Shown: positions 22,386 through 33,115 of the stretch, piece by piece
Position numbering within the stretch: position 1 is the first letter of the stretch
How the letters are laid out: the number at the start of each line of letters is the position of its first letter
Assembly: GCA_033398695.1 (NCBI GenBank)
Contig: CM065819.1
Coordinates: 2,095,501 to 2,159,500 of the forward strand
From: Orobanche coerulescens
Taxonomy: Eukaryota; Streptophyta; Magnoliopsida; Lamiales; Orobanchaceae
Length of the DNA stretch: 64,000 nt
Reading direction: 5' to 3'
The notes under the pieces: model-generated
Told to the model about the DNA's origin: nothing
The model's database searches: none
What the model saw: the letters and a program-made list of their open reading frames with translations, nothing else
Program-made: the position numbers and the translations under genes

Positions 22386-23636
22386 TGTTCATGTGATGAC
22401 TCAAATTTTAATTTATAGTCTGACTGTCAGGCAGATTTTAATTTCTATAATTACATACTTATATTAATTATTTGATAATTATTTATGGTATGTGTATGTT
22501 GTATGGCATGACCATAATTTCACCAATGTGATTGGATAATTTATTTCCTTATGGATTGGTTTTAACGGCATGCGTGTCGTTTAATTATAATTGGTTTTAC
22601 GGCCTGCGAGTCGTCTATTTAAATTGTTTATTATTTTATAGCATGCATGTCATTTGCACTTCTTGTAATTTAATTTACTAGTGTAGTATTAAATTTCATT
22701 AATGTAATGAAGACAAAAAGGACGAGAAGGACGGACTCGAGGAGCAATTGATCGCGTATGACGTTCCAAGGAGTTGGGAAGATCAATGAAGACCAATTGC
22801 AACCTTTTAGATTGACCCTTGTGATTTTCATGTTGGCTCATGAAAATCACGTTAAGATTATGGTCATGCTATACACGGTCCTATACTTTTATTGTCATGT
22901 GATGCGATGTATGTTTAAAATTTATGCGTGTATGTGATGCTATGTATGTTTAGATGTATGTTAGCAAACATAGACATTAACATAGGATAAAAATCCCTCA
23001 TTAAAATTTTAAAATGTCGTTCATTTGAAAAACACCTATCAAGACTTCGATCATCATGAGTGGGCCATGCCAAAGCTAGGCGCTCGGATTATCTTAGTAA
23101 GGTAGGATATGTAATGGTGATACCTATACGTTTAATGAATTTGAAAATCAAAATAGTTTTGAACCTTAAGGCATAAGATGGGATTATAACATGCTTGGGC
23201 ATAAGATGCCAAATCCCATGATATAATCTAAGAGTTACATATGATGCAATCGAAAAAGAGTTATCCACCTAAAGTGGCTCAATTCTAGGTGTCATGCCAA
23301 AGCTGAGTTTAGGATTGTTAGGATCTTAGCCCACTAAAATTACAAATGTTGTAGATTGAGGGTACTTTGTTTAAGTGGGAGTATTTTTCGAGAAATAAAA
23401 TAATGTGACTAAATATTTTGCATATTGAATTTTGTAGAATAGCATCAAACAACACATCCACCATTTCACTGTGATCTGTCCTTGAGAAGGACAAGCTCAA
23501 AGAAAACAGCAGCAACTATCTGGATTGGATCCGGAGCTTGAGAATAGTTCTCAAGCAAGAAAGAAAGATGTATGTTCTTGAGGAAGAAATTCCCGATGAG
23601 CTAGCTGACAATGCAAACAAAGCAACAAAAGACTGA
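22386..23636 (+). other. Copia leader, non-coding or decayed gag N-terminus
   Basis: No convincing frame. It holds a perfect 12-bp-stem hairpin (GTGATTTTCATG, 22821-22832, with its complement at 22839-22850). The N-terminal gag region expected here is not recognisable. Confidence 0.5.
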
Positions 23637-24155
23637 AAGGATATATTGATTATCTTGAAAGGCTTGGTTTTCCAATTTCTAAGGAGTACTCCATGGATGT
23701 GATCCTAAACTCATTGCCCAAAAGTTTCGGTCAGTTCATTATGAACTATAATATGAATGAGATGGAGAAGTCCATTGCTGAGCTGCATGGGATGCTTAAA
23801 ACGGCTGAGCAGAATATTAAGAAGAAACCAATCCATGTGCTGATGGTCAGCAAAGGGAAGTCCTTTAAGAACAAAGGCAAGGGCAAGGGTAAGGCAAAAG
23901 TTGCCAAATCTAAAAACTCTGCTAAGCCATCTTTCAAGGCTAAAGCTCCCAAAGATGGAAATTTCCATCATTGCAATAAACCAGAACACTGGAAAAGAAA
24001 TGGCAAGATTTACTTGGAAGAGCTAAAGTGTACCAAGGGTAGTGGGACTACCACAGGTATATTTTTTATAGAAGTTAACTTATCTACTTCTAACTCCTAG
24101 GTATTGGATACTGGATGTGGATCTCACATTTGTACAAATGTGCAGGGGTTGAGAA
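23637..24155 (+). pseudogene. Copia gag (C-terminal part) and protease start
   Basis: The gag segment has LPKSFGQFIMNYNMNEMEKS, then AELHGMLKTAEQNI, a lysine-rich stretch and a damaged CCHC knuckle (HHCNKPEHWKRNG: first and last Cys lost). The protease active site DTGCGSHI follows after a TAG at about 24100. Coding then stops where the Ty3 element starts. Gag forms the particle; protease processes the polyprotein. The N-terminal half of gag is missing. Confidence 0.75.
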
Positions 24156-24396
24156 TGCATTATCCGTATTTTTCTTTCCCTTGTATTTTCATTTTCGGTG
24201 TATTTTTTGGTCGTAGCGACCCTCGAGTATCTTTCAGTGTATCTTTTCCGTCATCTATTGATCTGATTCTCGTGATTGTTGTGCGGAACCGCCGTTTCGG
24301 GGTTGCCGTGGATCCATTCTATGTTACGATACGTTTTGAGGTGTTTTGTTTGATGTTTCGTTCATATTCCGGTGTTTTGGACCGTTTATATTTCGT

Positions 24397-24966
24397 ACCT
24401 AGCACACGATATCTATTCTACATAGCGCACGCTAGAGGTCCCTTAGTAGCGCACGCTACGGCTGCTTCGTAGCACGCACTAGAGAGCAGGCCCTGGGAGT
24501 GGCAGTGCTGATTCCAGCCCTCTGGACTGGCGGATTAGCGTACGCTACGTAGTCTAGCGCACGCTAATGTCGGGGGCTAGCGCACGCTGAGATGCCCGGT
24601 ATCGTGCGCTAGCATGAGTGTCCAGTACTGGACAGTTTGCTACTGGACTCAATCTGATGCCCAGGTAGCGCACGCTATTGGTCGATAGCGCACTACCGAT
24701 ACACTTTAGCGCACGCTATGTTTGATTGATAGCGCGCGCTAACTGGATCAGGTGTGTACTGACAGTTGCTTCTGGACTCGGCTGATGTCCAGGTAGCGCA
24801 CGCTATTGGTCGATAGCGCGTGCTACCGAGAGGTTATTAGCGCACGCTATGTTTCGAGTAGCACACGCTAACGGCCAGAAAGCTGGCTACTGGACTGGAG
24901 TTTTGTCCCGTTAGCACACGCTAACTTTGAGGATTAGCGCGTGCTAACACTCCCTGGCTATAAAAA
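24397..24966 (+). promoter_or_regulatory. U3 palindrome array and TATA box (Tekay-like 5' LTR)
   Basis: About 18 copies of TAGCGCACGCTA and variants (TAGCGTACGCTA, TAGCGCGCGCTA, TAGCGCGTGCTA) in 560 bp, spaced unevenly, then ctataaaaa. Each 12-mer has two or three CpG. A second motif, ctactggact/tccagtactggac, recurs in the spacers. Confidence 0.65.
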
Positions 24967-25510
24967 CCAGAGAGTTGACCGAGATGAACGTATTCTCTCA
25001 TTTCTTCCTCCTCTCCGTGGCTGAGGCGATTCCGGGCGATTTCTTGGCGATTTCTTCCTCCAATCATCTCAACCATCAACTTCCTTGAGTTCTTGGTGTA
25101 TTATAACAACATCAACACGAATCTTTCATCCTAATCCAAGGTAAAATCTCTTAGAACCCTACTTTTGGATAAATTGAGGGTTTTGGGATTTTCGTCCGAT
25201 TCGTTCCATTTTGTTGGTTAATCCATGATGAATATGATTAATCTTGTTGATATCATTAGTTTTCCTACGAATTCATGGTATATTTTCATGGTTTTGCAAA
25301 ATCGGGAGGGTTCGGTTGTGGTCCGCCCTCGTTGTTATTTTTATACGAATATACATGAATCGTAGGTGGGTTTTCGGGTGTATTCCATTTCCGTAATCGT
25401 TTAGAAGGGTTTGTGATTGTGTTATTCGAATTGTTAGGTCCATTTCCGCCGATTCCTCGCAGTTGTGCTTGACTCTTCCTTTCCGTTCGTGTCACCGTCT
25501 ATTAATCGAG

Positions 25511-25905
25511 GCAAGTATCCTTATGAACTTACGATCTTGACATATTAGTATTGTATGAGAAATTGTGTGTGTGTATGCTCACTACGGGTTAGATCCGACG
25601 GGGTCTCGGTAGGGCTCCACGAAGCTATGGAACTGCGAGTTTGCTTTTAACCACTATGGGTTAGATCCGACGGGGTCTCGGTAGGTATCCACGAAGCTGT
25701 GGGTCCGCGGTTAATTATGGTGCGTTTTACAAATGTGGTTTGATTATTGGCATTTCCGGAAATGAGTGCTTTGGAACTATGTTTTCGTGATGGCATGCAT
25801 TGACTATATGTGTAAGATGTAAGTTGTTCATTTGGTTACTTGTACTAGTGTAATTGCTAACCCCTCTGGGGACCCGTTTTGGGGAAATTCGTTTTATGAA
25901 TTTCA
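25511..25905 (+). other. Intron-like segment inside the Tekay-like LTR
   Basis: Donor CGAG then GCAAGTATCC, acceptor tttatgaatttcag then gtcagg, 395 bp. Inside are two ~70-bp tandem units (from about 25581 and 25651) with a hairpin of TCCAC/GTGGA around gaagct. The 3' LTR has the same at 35447-35842. Confidence 0.5.
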
Positions 25906-26278
25906 GGTCAGGTTCATCGAGACGAGCGGGCGCTAGACCAGTATGCGGATGATGGCCGTGCGTGATGATTGTGCAAGTGTGGTGTCTTATTGTCTTCAAT
26001 ATTTTTGCCTTTTGTGGTTTTTAAACTAATAGAAGTACTCGAGTACTTAAGAGTTCTTGTTCGTCCGGATTGTATTGTTGTCTATTATGTTTGTGTCGGA
26101 TGATGGTGTTATGTTTGACCGGTTGAACCAGGTGGATTATTTTGTTTTGCATTTTTATGATGAGGTGTTATTTTGTTGTTTCCGCGAGTCGATGAGTATG
26201 ATGTTTGTTCAGCCTGGTGGGTCCCATATAGGGATTCACGGCGCTGTAATATACCTCGAATATCTTGGGGGTATTACA

Positions 26279-26345
26279 GAAAATGGTATCAGAGAACTAG
26301 GTTTATGGATACCTAGGCTTGTCGGTTTATTGGGTCTTGTTGTGT
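26279..26345 (+). promoter_or_regulatory. Primer-binding site and leader hairpin of the Tekay-like element
   Basis: The primer site tggtatcagaga (from about 26285) is followed by ctaggt and acctag, a 6-bp stem around ttatggat. It is shared with the LARD leader at 5973. Confidence 0.7.
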
Positions 26346-26517
26346 TTCGTTTTGCACATCATCGTCACACCGTCATGATTCCGGTACTACCAGTGTCCGT
26401 AAGTTTTTCCTTACTTTATTCCTTGTTTCCTTGTATCGCACCTTTGATTCTCGATTGTGATTGTTTTTCTTCTTGTACTTACCATCGTATGGCCTTTGCT
26501 ACTTCTTTAACTCCAGT

Positions 26518-27687
26518 ATGGATGCTGGAAGAGGCCGTGGTCGTGGTCGTGGCCGTGGATGCGGCCGGGGACATGGGGAAGCCCGTGGGGCGGCCACGTC
26601 GCAGTCTTCGAGGCCGGCGATGCGCGACCGTCACAGTCATGCTTCTTCTCAGGAGCGCGCCGACCTTGGTATTGCGGCCGTTATGCAGCAAATGGTGAAT
26701 CAAATGGCGGCGATAGCTCAGGCGGTTCAGAACCCGGATCCGGCCCACGCTAATCGGGGCGGAGCGGATCGCTGGCTTCAGGATGTCATTAAGATGCATC
26801 CTCCTCAGTTTTCGGGAGCTTCGGACCCGATCGACTGGGAGGGGTGGATCAAGGAGATATCGAAAGTCTTCACTGCTACCAACTGTCCCGAGGACCGTAA
26901 GGTCCCTATTGTCCAGTACTTTCTCACTGGGGACGCTACGGATTGGTGGGAGGCCGTTGGGCCCAAAGATCATGTTGCTTCGTGGGCCGAATTTCACAAA
27001 TTGATGGAGACCGAATATTGCCCGTGGCCGGTCAGACAGTCTCGAGTACATGCTTTCTATGATGCTCAACCACGGGATATCCCCGTATCTCAAGCTATTG
27101 CCGATTTTAACAAGGAGTTGGGTTATGTGAAGACCCAAGTTGTAGAGGAGAGCGACAAAATTTTCCATTTTTCCAGGCGGATGAAGTTGTCGATTCAGGA
27201 CTATATGTTGGGGCTCGTCTGTACTACCTTGAAAGATTACCAGAGCAGGGCCCTTGCTTACGATATGTCTGTGATAGCGAGTGAGGAGGCCCGCGAGAGC
27301 AAGAAGTAGAAGTCCGCCGGGAATTTTTCGGGCCACAAAGGTGGGGGTCAGCAGAAATTCCAGTCTGCTAACTTTTCCGCTGGTGGTGGCCCAGCTCGAT
27401 CTACTGCATTTCCCCGTAGGGCTGCCAGTGCCCCTTCACGGGAGGTGAAGTGTTTTAACTGTGGCCATCAGGGCCACATCAGTCGTATTTGTCCGAACCC
27501 TTTGCTGACGTGTAATCAATGTGGCCAGTCGGGCCACAAGGCTGCTTTTTGTGCTGAGAGGGAGAAAATCCTTGGTGCCCGGGCTTCCATTCCAGCGCCT
27601 AGGGAACCAAGTGTGAATCAAGGATCGTTTGCTTTTCAATCTCCGCCGAGTGCTAGTCGAGGGAGAGGTCGGGGTCACCCCGCTTAG
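26518..27687 (+). pseudogene. Tekay-like gag
   Basis: ATG at 26518 (MDAGRGRGRGRG). It has an Arg/Gly-rich N-terminus, a capsid core (LQDVIKMHPPQFSGASDPIDWEGW cut here as PPQFSG...W, FLTGDATDWWEAV) and two CCHC knuckles (CFNCGHQGHISRIC, then CNQCGQSGHKAAFC). In-frame TAG stops lie at 27307-27309 and 27685-27687. The frame is otherwise open and continues into protease. Gag assembles particles and binds RNA. Confidence 0.85.
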
Positions 27688-29262
27688 GGGGGAGCTTCCA
27701 GTGTCGGCTCAGCCCACCCGCGTGTCTATGAGATGCGGAGAGCCGATGACCCAGTGGCTACTGTGGCGACAGGTACCGTTCATATTCTTTCTCATCCTGT
27801 CAGTGTGCTTTTTGATTCTGGTGCTACGCATTCGTTCATATCTCTGGAGTGTGTGTGCCGTTTGAGTCTCGACTGGTTGACGCCTTGTGAGCCCTTTATC
27901 GTTAAGCTTCCTAGCGGTGATAGGATTGTTGGTGATCAAGAGGTTCGAGACTATTCTGTACTTATTTGTGAGAGGGCTTGGCCCTCTAACCTTATTGTTG
28001 TGGGTATTGAGGGTGAGGATTTGATTCTTGGGGATGATTGGCTCGAGCGGCATGGTGCAATCATGAACTACCGCACGAGGATCATCACCATGCTAGCCAA
28101 AGACAGCACCGAGCACTCTTTCGCCGGGCGAAAGAGGGGAAACCAGAAGTTCGTTATTAACGCTTTGAAGGTGATAAGACTCCTGCGAAAGGGGTGTACT
28201 GGTTATTGGTGCTACGCCTTAAAGGCGGAGAGTGGTGGAGTCGAGCTTTCGTCAATTCCAATCGTTAGTGAGTTTCCTGATGTATTTCCTGACGAGTTAC
28301 CGGGATTGCCACCGGATCGTGAGGTCGAGTTTACTATAGAGTTAGAGCCGGACGCGGCTCCTATTTCGAAGGCGCCGTATCGCATGGCACCTTCAGAGAT
28401 GTCCGAGTTGAAGAAGCAGTTGAGTGAGCTTCTTGAGTCGGGGTATGTTCAACCGAGCGCCTCGTCTTGGGGCGCACCGGTCCTGTTTGTGCGGAAGAAG
28501 GATGGTTCACTACGTTTGTGTATCGACTATCGCGAACTAAACAAGGTGACCATCAAGAACAAGTATTCTTTGCCGAGAATTGATGACTTGTTCGACCAAT
28601 TATAGGGAGCTGCGGTATTCTCGAAGATTGATTTGAGATCGGGGTACTATCAACTCCGGGTGAGGGAGTCCGATGTGCCGAAAACAGCTTTTCGGACGAG
28701 ATACGGACATTATGAGTTTGTAGTTATGCCTTTCGGGTTAACTAATGCACCGGTGGTGTTCATGAAGTTGATGAACAAAGTCTTTATCGAGTATTTGGAT
28801 AAGTGTGTCGTCGTTTTCATTGACGATATTCTTATTTATTCGAGGAACGAGGAGGAGCATGCCCATCATTTGCGAATAGTGTTAGACATCTTGAGGACCG
28901 AGCAACTCTATGCGAAGTTCTCGAAATGTGAGTTTTGGCTGAAGGAAGTGATGTTTCTAGGTCACGTGATTTCAGCCGAGGGGGTTCGTGTAGATCCGCA
29001 GAAGATTGAGGCAGTACTGGATTGGGCACCGCCCAAGAATGTGAAAGAGATCCGTAGTTTCTTGGGTTTGGCTGGCTACTACCGTAGGTTTGTCGAGGGT
29101 TTCTCGAAACTAGCTCGGACACTTACCCAGTTTCTCCAGAAGTCCGAGAAATTCGTCTGGAATGACGAGAGGCAGTCGAGTTTCGAGGAGCTGAAGAGAC
29201 GTTTGACTTCAGCCCCGATTTTAGCGTTTGCCGTGTGGCAACGAGGGTTTTGCTGTTTATAG
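27688..29262 (+). pseudogene. Tekay-like protease and reverse transcriptase
   Basis: In the same frame as gag. Protease active site [11 protein letters not shown] (near 27815). [57 protein letters not shown], the catalytic FIDD ([11 protein letters not shown], near 28820), [23 protein letters not shown] at 28603-28605 interrupts RT after LFDQL, and the frame is lost near 29230. The catalytic aspartates are kept. Confidence 0.88.
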
Positions 29263-29713
29263 TGATGCTTCGGGTCAGGGTCTTGGGTGCGTATTGATGC
29301 AGCACGGCAAGACCATTGCCTATGCGTTGAGACAGTTGAGGCCGTACGAGCTGAACTACCCCACTCATGATTTGGAGTTAGCGGCAGTCGTTTTTGCGCT
29401 CAAGATTTGGTGTCACTATCGTTTCGGCTCTGCATGTCAGATTTTTATCGATCATAAAAGTCTGAAATACATATTTACTCAGCGGGAGTTGAATATGAGG
29501 CAGAGGAGGTGGTTAGAGTTGATTAAGGATTATGACCTCGAAATCCTTTATCATCCAGGCAAGGCGAACGTCGTAGCCGACGCCTTGAGTCGGAAACCGA
29601 TTGCGTTGCGAACGCTTGAGATCCTTACGTCTCAGTCTGAGCTTCGGCGGGCTTTGATCGAGTTAGATGTTGAGTTTTGTTGCCTGGAGCTGTCGGGCAA
29701 CGTTGTGCTTTAG
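29228..29713 (+). pseudogene. Tekay-like RNase H
   Basis: A different frame from RT, after an indel near 29230. Motifs: [71 protein letters not shown]. RNase H removes the RNA strand during reverse transcription. It ends with another frame change near 29690. Confidence 0.85.
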
Positions 29714-30218
29714 AGATTCCGTCGTCTTTGATCGATGAAATTAAGCTGAAGCAGTTAGAGGATCCGATGATTACTCAAATCCGAGAGAACGTTCTTAAGG
29801 GAAAGTCTCCTGGGTTTGTGATTCACGAGGATTGTGTTTTGAGATTCCAGGGTCGGCTTTATGTACCGAATGACTTAGAGTTGAGACAGAGTATTTTGCG
29901 TGAGGCCCATGCTACACCTTATTCCGTTCATCCTGGTTCGAGTAAGATGTACAAGGACATGAGAAGGAATTTCTAGTGGAATGATATGAAGGAGGAGGTC
30001 GCGCAGTTTGTACCGAGATGTTTGACTTGTCAGCAGGTCAAAATCGAGCATCAACGGCCGGCTGGGTTATTACAGCCACTTCCCATTCCGTAATGGAAAT
30101 GGGAAGATATATCGATGGATTTCATTACGAGTTTTCCGAGATCGAGGTCGGGCATGAATATGGTCTGGGTGATTGTGGATCGTCTGACCAAGTCGGCACA
30201 TTTTCTAGGCATCAAGGA
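29677..30218 (+). pseudogene. Tekay-like integrase, N-terminal half
   Basis: HHCC-type zinc-finger region (REAHATPYSVHPGSSKMYKDMRR ... CLTCQQVK) and the first part of the core (WISMDFI-like, VDRLTKSAHFLGIKD in the local frame), with a TAG at 29974-29976 and frame changes. Coding is cut at 30218 by a solo LTR and resumes at 33116. Confidence 0.75.
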
Positions 30219-31144
30219 TGTAGCACCCCCAGATCGAACCGGGAATATTACACGCCGCAGACCCTCTCCGTGAGGATCCACTAGGCTAGACATCGAAACA
30301 ACACATTACATTACATACCGACGAATCAAAATAACGAACTAATAGACCGATTTGGTCTTTCGTCACTGACTTACAAATCAGAATACATAAACTCATCCAG
30401 ACTCATACCCACGCAAGGGTAAAATACTTGCAACAACAAACAATAAGACAGCGGAAGAGACAATACAATGGACTCCGACTAACTGAACTCAAAACTGGCC
30501 TTCGTGTGATTAGTATCATTCGTCTTTCATCATCCCTCGTACCGATCCTGTGTCTTGCTCCCGAAAACCTGTATGTACCTGGACACAATACAGATATCCA
30601 CCCCTCGATTACTCGGGGGTTAGCAAAACTCTACTGTTTCGCTAGTGCAAGTATAAAGTGCAAAAACGAGCCATACACAACACATTCCGAGAATACAACG
30701 AAAGACTTCCCGAGGTATATTTAGTTAAAAATAGTTCAAGTCTTGAAAGTAGAAACGAAGTAAGTAAGCACTTTGAAAACACTTCCAAATCTCGGGAGTT
30801 TTGAAAACATTTGAAATTGAAAAGTTCTTAATTCTTCGAAAGTCATTTAGGGTCACAGCCCCAAAGTTCATTTTCCAAAATGTAAATCCGTTAACAAAAC
30901 GCGGGGTCCACGACCCAACTATTACGGTCACAAAACACAGGGTCCACGACCCGATCATCCACTTCAATTCACTTACAAGTGCACATTACACATAACACAT
31001 TAATCTTATGCCATTCTAGCCAAGCACCAAGACTCGATATATAATGTCTCTCGACCCCGAGCGCAAAGCATTGTGATACTCCGGACAATATCACAATTAA
31101 TCATCAAAAAATCAACATCAATATCACAGAAACCACACATGGTA

Positions 31145-31365
31145 ACCCGTGGCCGTACCCATTAGTATCGGCCCCCAGAGGCCCCGTCGGACCGTCCCCA
31201 GGTAGGAAACCACTTCTGCGGCCGTACCCATTAGTATCGGCCCCCAGAGGTCCCGTCGAACCGTCCCCAGGTGGAAGAACATCAACACACGCACCCAAGT
31301 CCACTTCCGTGGCCGTACCCATTAGTATCGGCCCCCAGAGGCCACATGCCATCCCCAGGTGGAAG
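31145..31365. repeat. Three tandem units in the solo LTR
   Basis: Ccgtacccattagtatcgg begins at 31153, 31222 and 31313, each followed by cccccagagg and gtccccaggt. They sit within the intron-like segment, as the tandem units of the other LTRs do. Confidence 0.8.
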
Positions 31366-32473
31366 AGTAACAACTCACAGATTACAAAACCACGACTCTC
31401 AAAGGTCAAACACACAAAATATATATAGTCGAGGTACCTTGCTAGAATGGCCAAATTATCCAACACGTACTCACGACCCAGAACTATATCAATTCACAAG
31501 GGAGCATAAGATCTCAACAGCACCGAACGACACAACCAATATCACAAAAACTCACACATTCATCCATAACCACGGGACTCCAAGCACATAATTTGACAAG
31601 AGAATTACACTTTACATTTACCGATGCCATAATCATACATAATGACATCACACGAAAGTAAGGTGATCCTATACTCAAAACTAGCACACATAATCAACTA
31701 AGCATATTAATTCCCGACCCACACGGGTCACCTTTACGAAAACCATGATGGTAAATATACCGATTCTTTTGAAAAATGATTTTAAATATTTATTTAGCAC
31801 ATATCGACACTTAGCAACCATTATATCCACAAAACACGTAATGTATGGGCAAGATACTTACCTCGATAATCGATACCGGACACTCCTACAATCACGGATC
31901 AGTCGGGACACCTCGAACACCTACGATTCTCCGACGAAGACAATGAATACACCCACGATCGAGAAGCTTGAAGAAAACGACGAACGGAAGGGTTCCGACT
32001 CGAGATCTTCACAATAATTCGACCCTAACAACATATAATCAATAAATCATCGATCATACGAGGAAGAATAATCGTAGAACGCCTGAAAACCCCTCTATGA
32101 CATTTTACCGGACACCTTCAAGGCGTCGATCAAGAACTCGACCAAAACAACGAATTGATACGATCCAACCGTGGAATAACAAGGGAAATGATACAATACA
32201 TCTAAATAATCATCAATCCATCACAATCCTAAGTTAAATCGGATTAAACGGACGAAATCGAACAAAATACCCAAAATCCCCCAAATTAGTTTTCTAGAAA
32301 ATCTGACCTGATTCGGTAGATCGGAGGATGTTATAGGATGGATGATTGATGATATGAACTCCAAGACTTCATGTATTGATTGTCCAGCAACATCTTTCCA
32401 TGATTCCCACACCTCAAGCCGCGGAAGACAAGGAGGAGAATGAGAAAATGGGTGAAAAACACGCTGCCAGGCC

Positions 32474-32641
32474 TTAAATAGGCTGACTGCACAGTGTGCC
32501 GCGGCCCAGCCGAAGTGTGCCGCGGCACAGGGCCGAATCTGCCCCAAGTGATCGGCAGCGTGCCGCGGCCCGGACGAGTGTGCCGCGGTAGTGACTCGGC
32601 AGTATGCCGCGGCCCTGCCGGCATGTGCCGCGGCACACGGT
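32474..32641 (-). promoter_or_regulatory. U3 array of GTGCCGCGGCAC and TATA box (solo LTR)
   Basis: Seven or so copies of gtgccgcggc, several extended to the perfect palindrome GTGCCGCGGCAC, in about 150 bp. On the minus strand they lie upstream of a TATA-like AGCCTATTTAAGGC, where GCCT and AGGC form a 4-bp stem. Confidence 0.55.
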
Positions 32642-33115
32642 ACAGGCTGCTCGGCCAAATCTGGAAAATGAGAGTCTGAGCTATTTCGACCATAACTCTC
32701 TCGTCCGGACTCCGATTGACTCACTGTTTGAACCATTGGAAAGCTAACTTGATGCTCTATCACATTGTAAAGTGTCAGAATTTTTAGACTATATAATCGC
32801 CGGTGGTGATCTTTCAAAGTCGACCAAATGCACAAAAATGTCACTCCTCGACAAAACAATAATTATTCAACATGCAACGAAACACTAACGGACAACACCA
32901 ACGATCCAAATCGAAAAAAAACACATAAAAAAGCAAGACATACTATTAGCTCGACTTACGCAATGATAAGTCGTACCCGACGAACACCACAACACGGTAC
33001 ATCGTGCCGTACCCAACATAGGGGAAAATCTCAAGAAATCGCCAACAGAACAAAATGAACGGCGCAATCGACAAGAATTCAAAAATAACCGGAAGCGAGA
33101 ATCTCGGGTATTACA

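Larger units (their letters stand above)
24156..26278 (+). repeat. 5' LTR of the Tekay-like element
   Basis: It starts TGCATTATCCG (mutated from TGTAATATCCG) and ends GGGGGTATTACA. Parts in order: about 18 TAGCGCACGCTA-type 12-mers (24397-24955), TATA box (24958-24966), intron-like segment (25511-25905), LTR end. Some 12-mers have lost a CpG relative to the 3' LTR. Confidence 0.9.
30219..33115 (-). mobile_element. Solo LTR inside the Tekay-like integrase
   Basis: TGTAGCACCCCC ... CGGGTATTACA on the plus strand, 2897 bp, with no internal region on either side. The interrupted integrase joins almost exactly (only about one base is lost). No 5-bp target duplication is seen (aagga left, acttg right). 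On the minus strand the order is: GTGCCGCGGCAC array (32490-32641), TATA-like CTATTTAA (about 32474-32481), donor-like CGAG then GTAAGTATC (31861), three tandem units (31153, 31222, 31313), acceptor-like ACATACAG (30569). Confidence 0.75.

Noticed and set aside
24397..24960. Regular short repeats that could suggest a CRISPR array
   Set aside because: Spacing is irregular, the motif is 12 bp, it is duplicated in the other LTR, and the setting is a plant LTR.
26479..27336. Long minus-strand frame of 285 codons
   Set aside because: It is the shadow of the gag gene on the other strand and has no recognisable domain.
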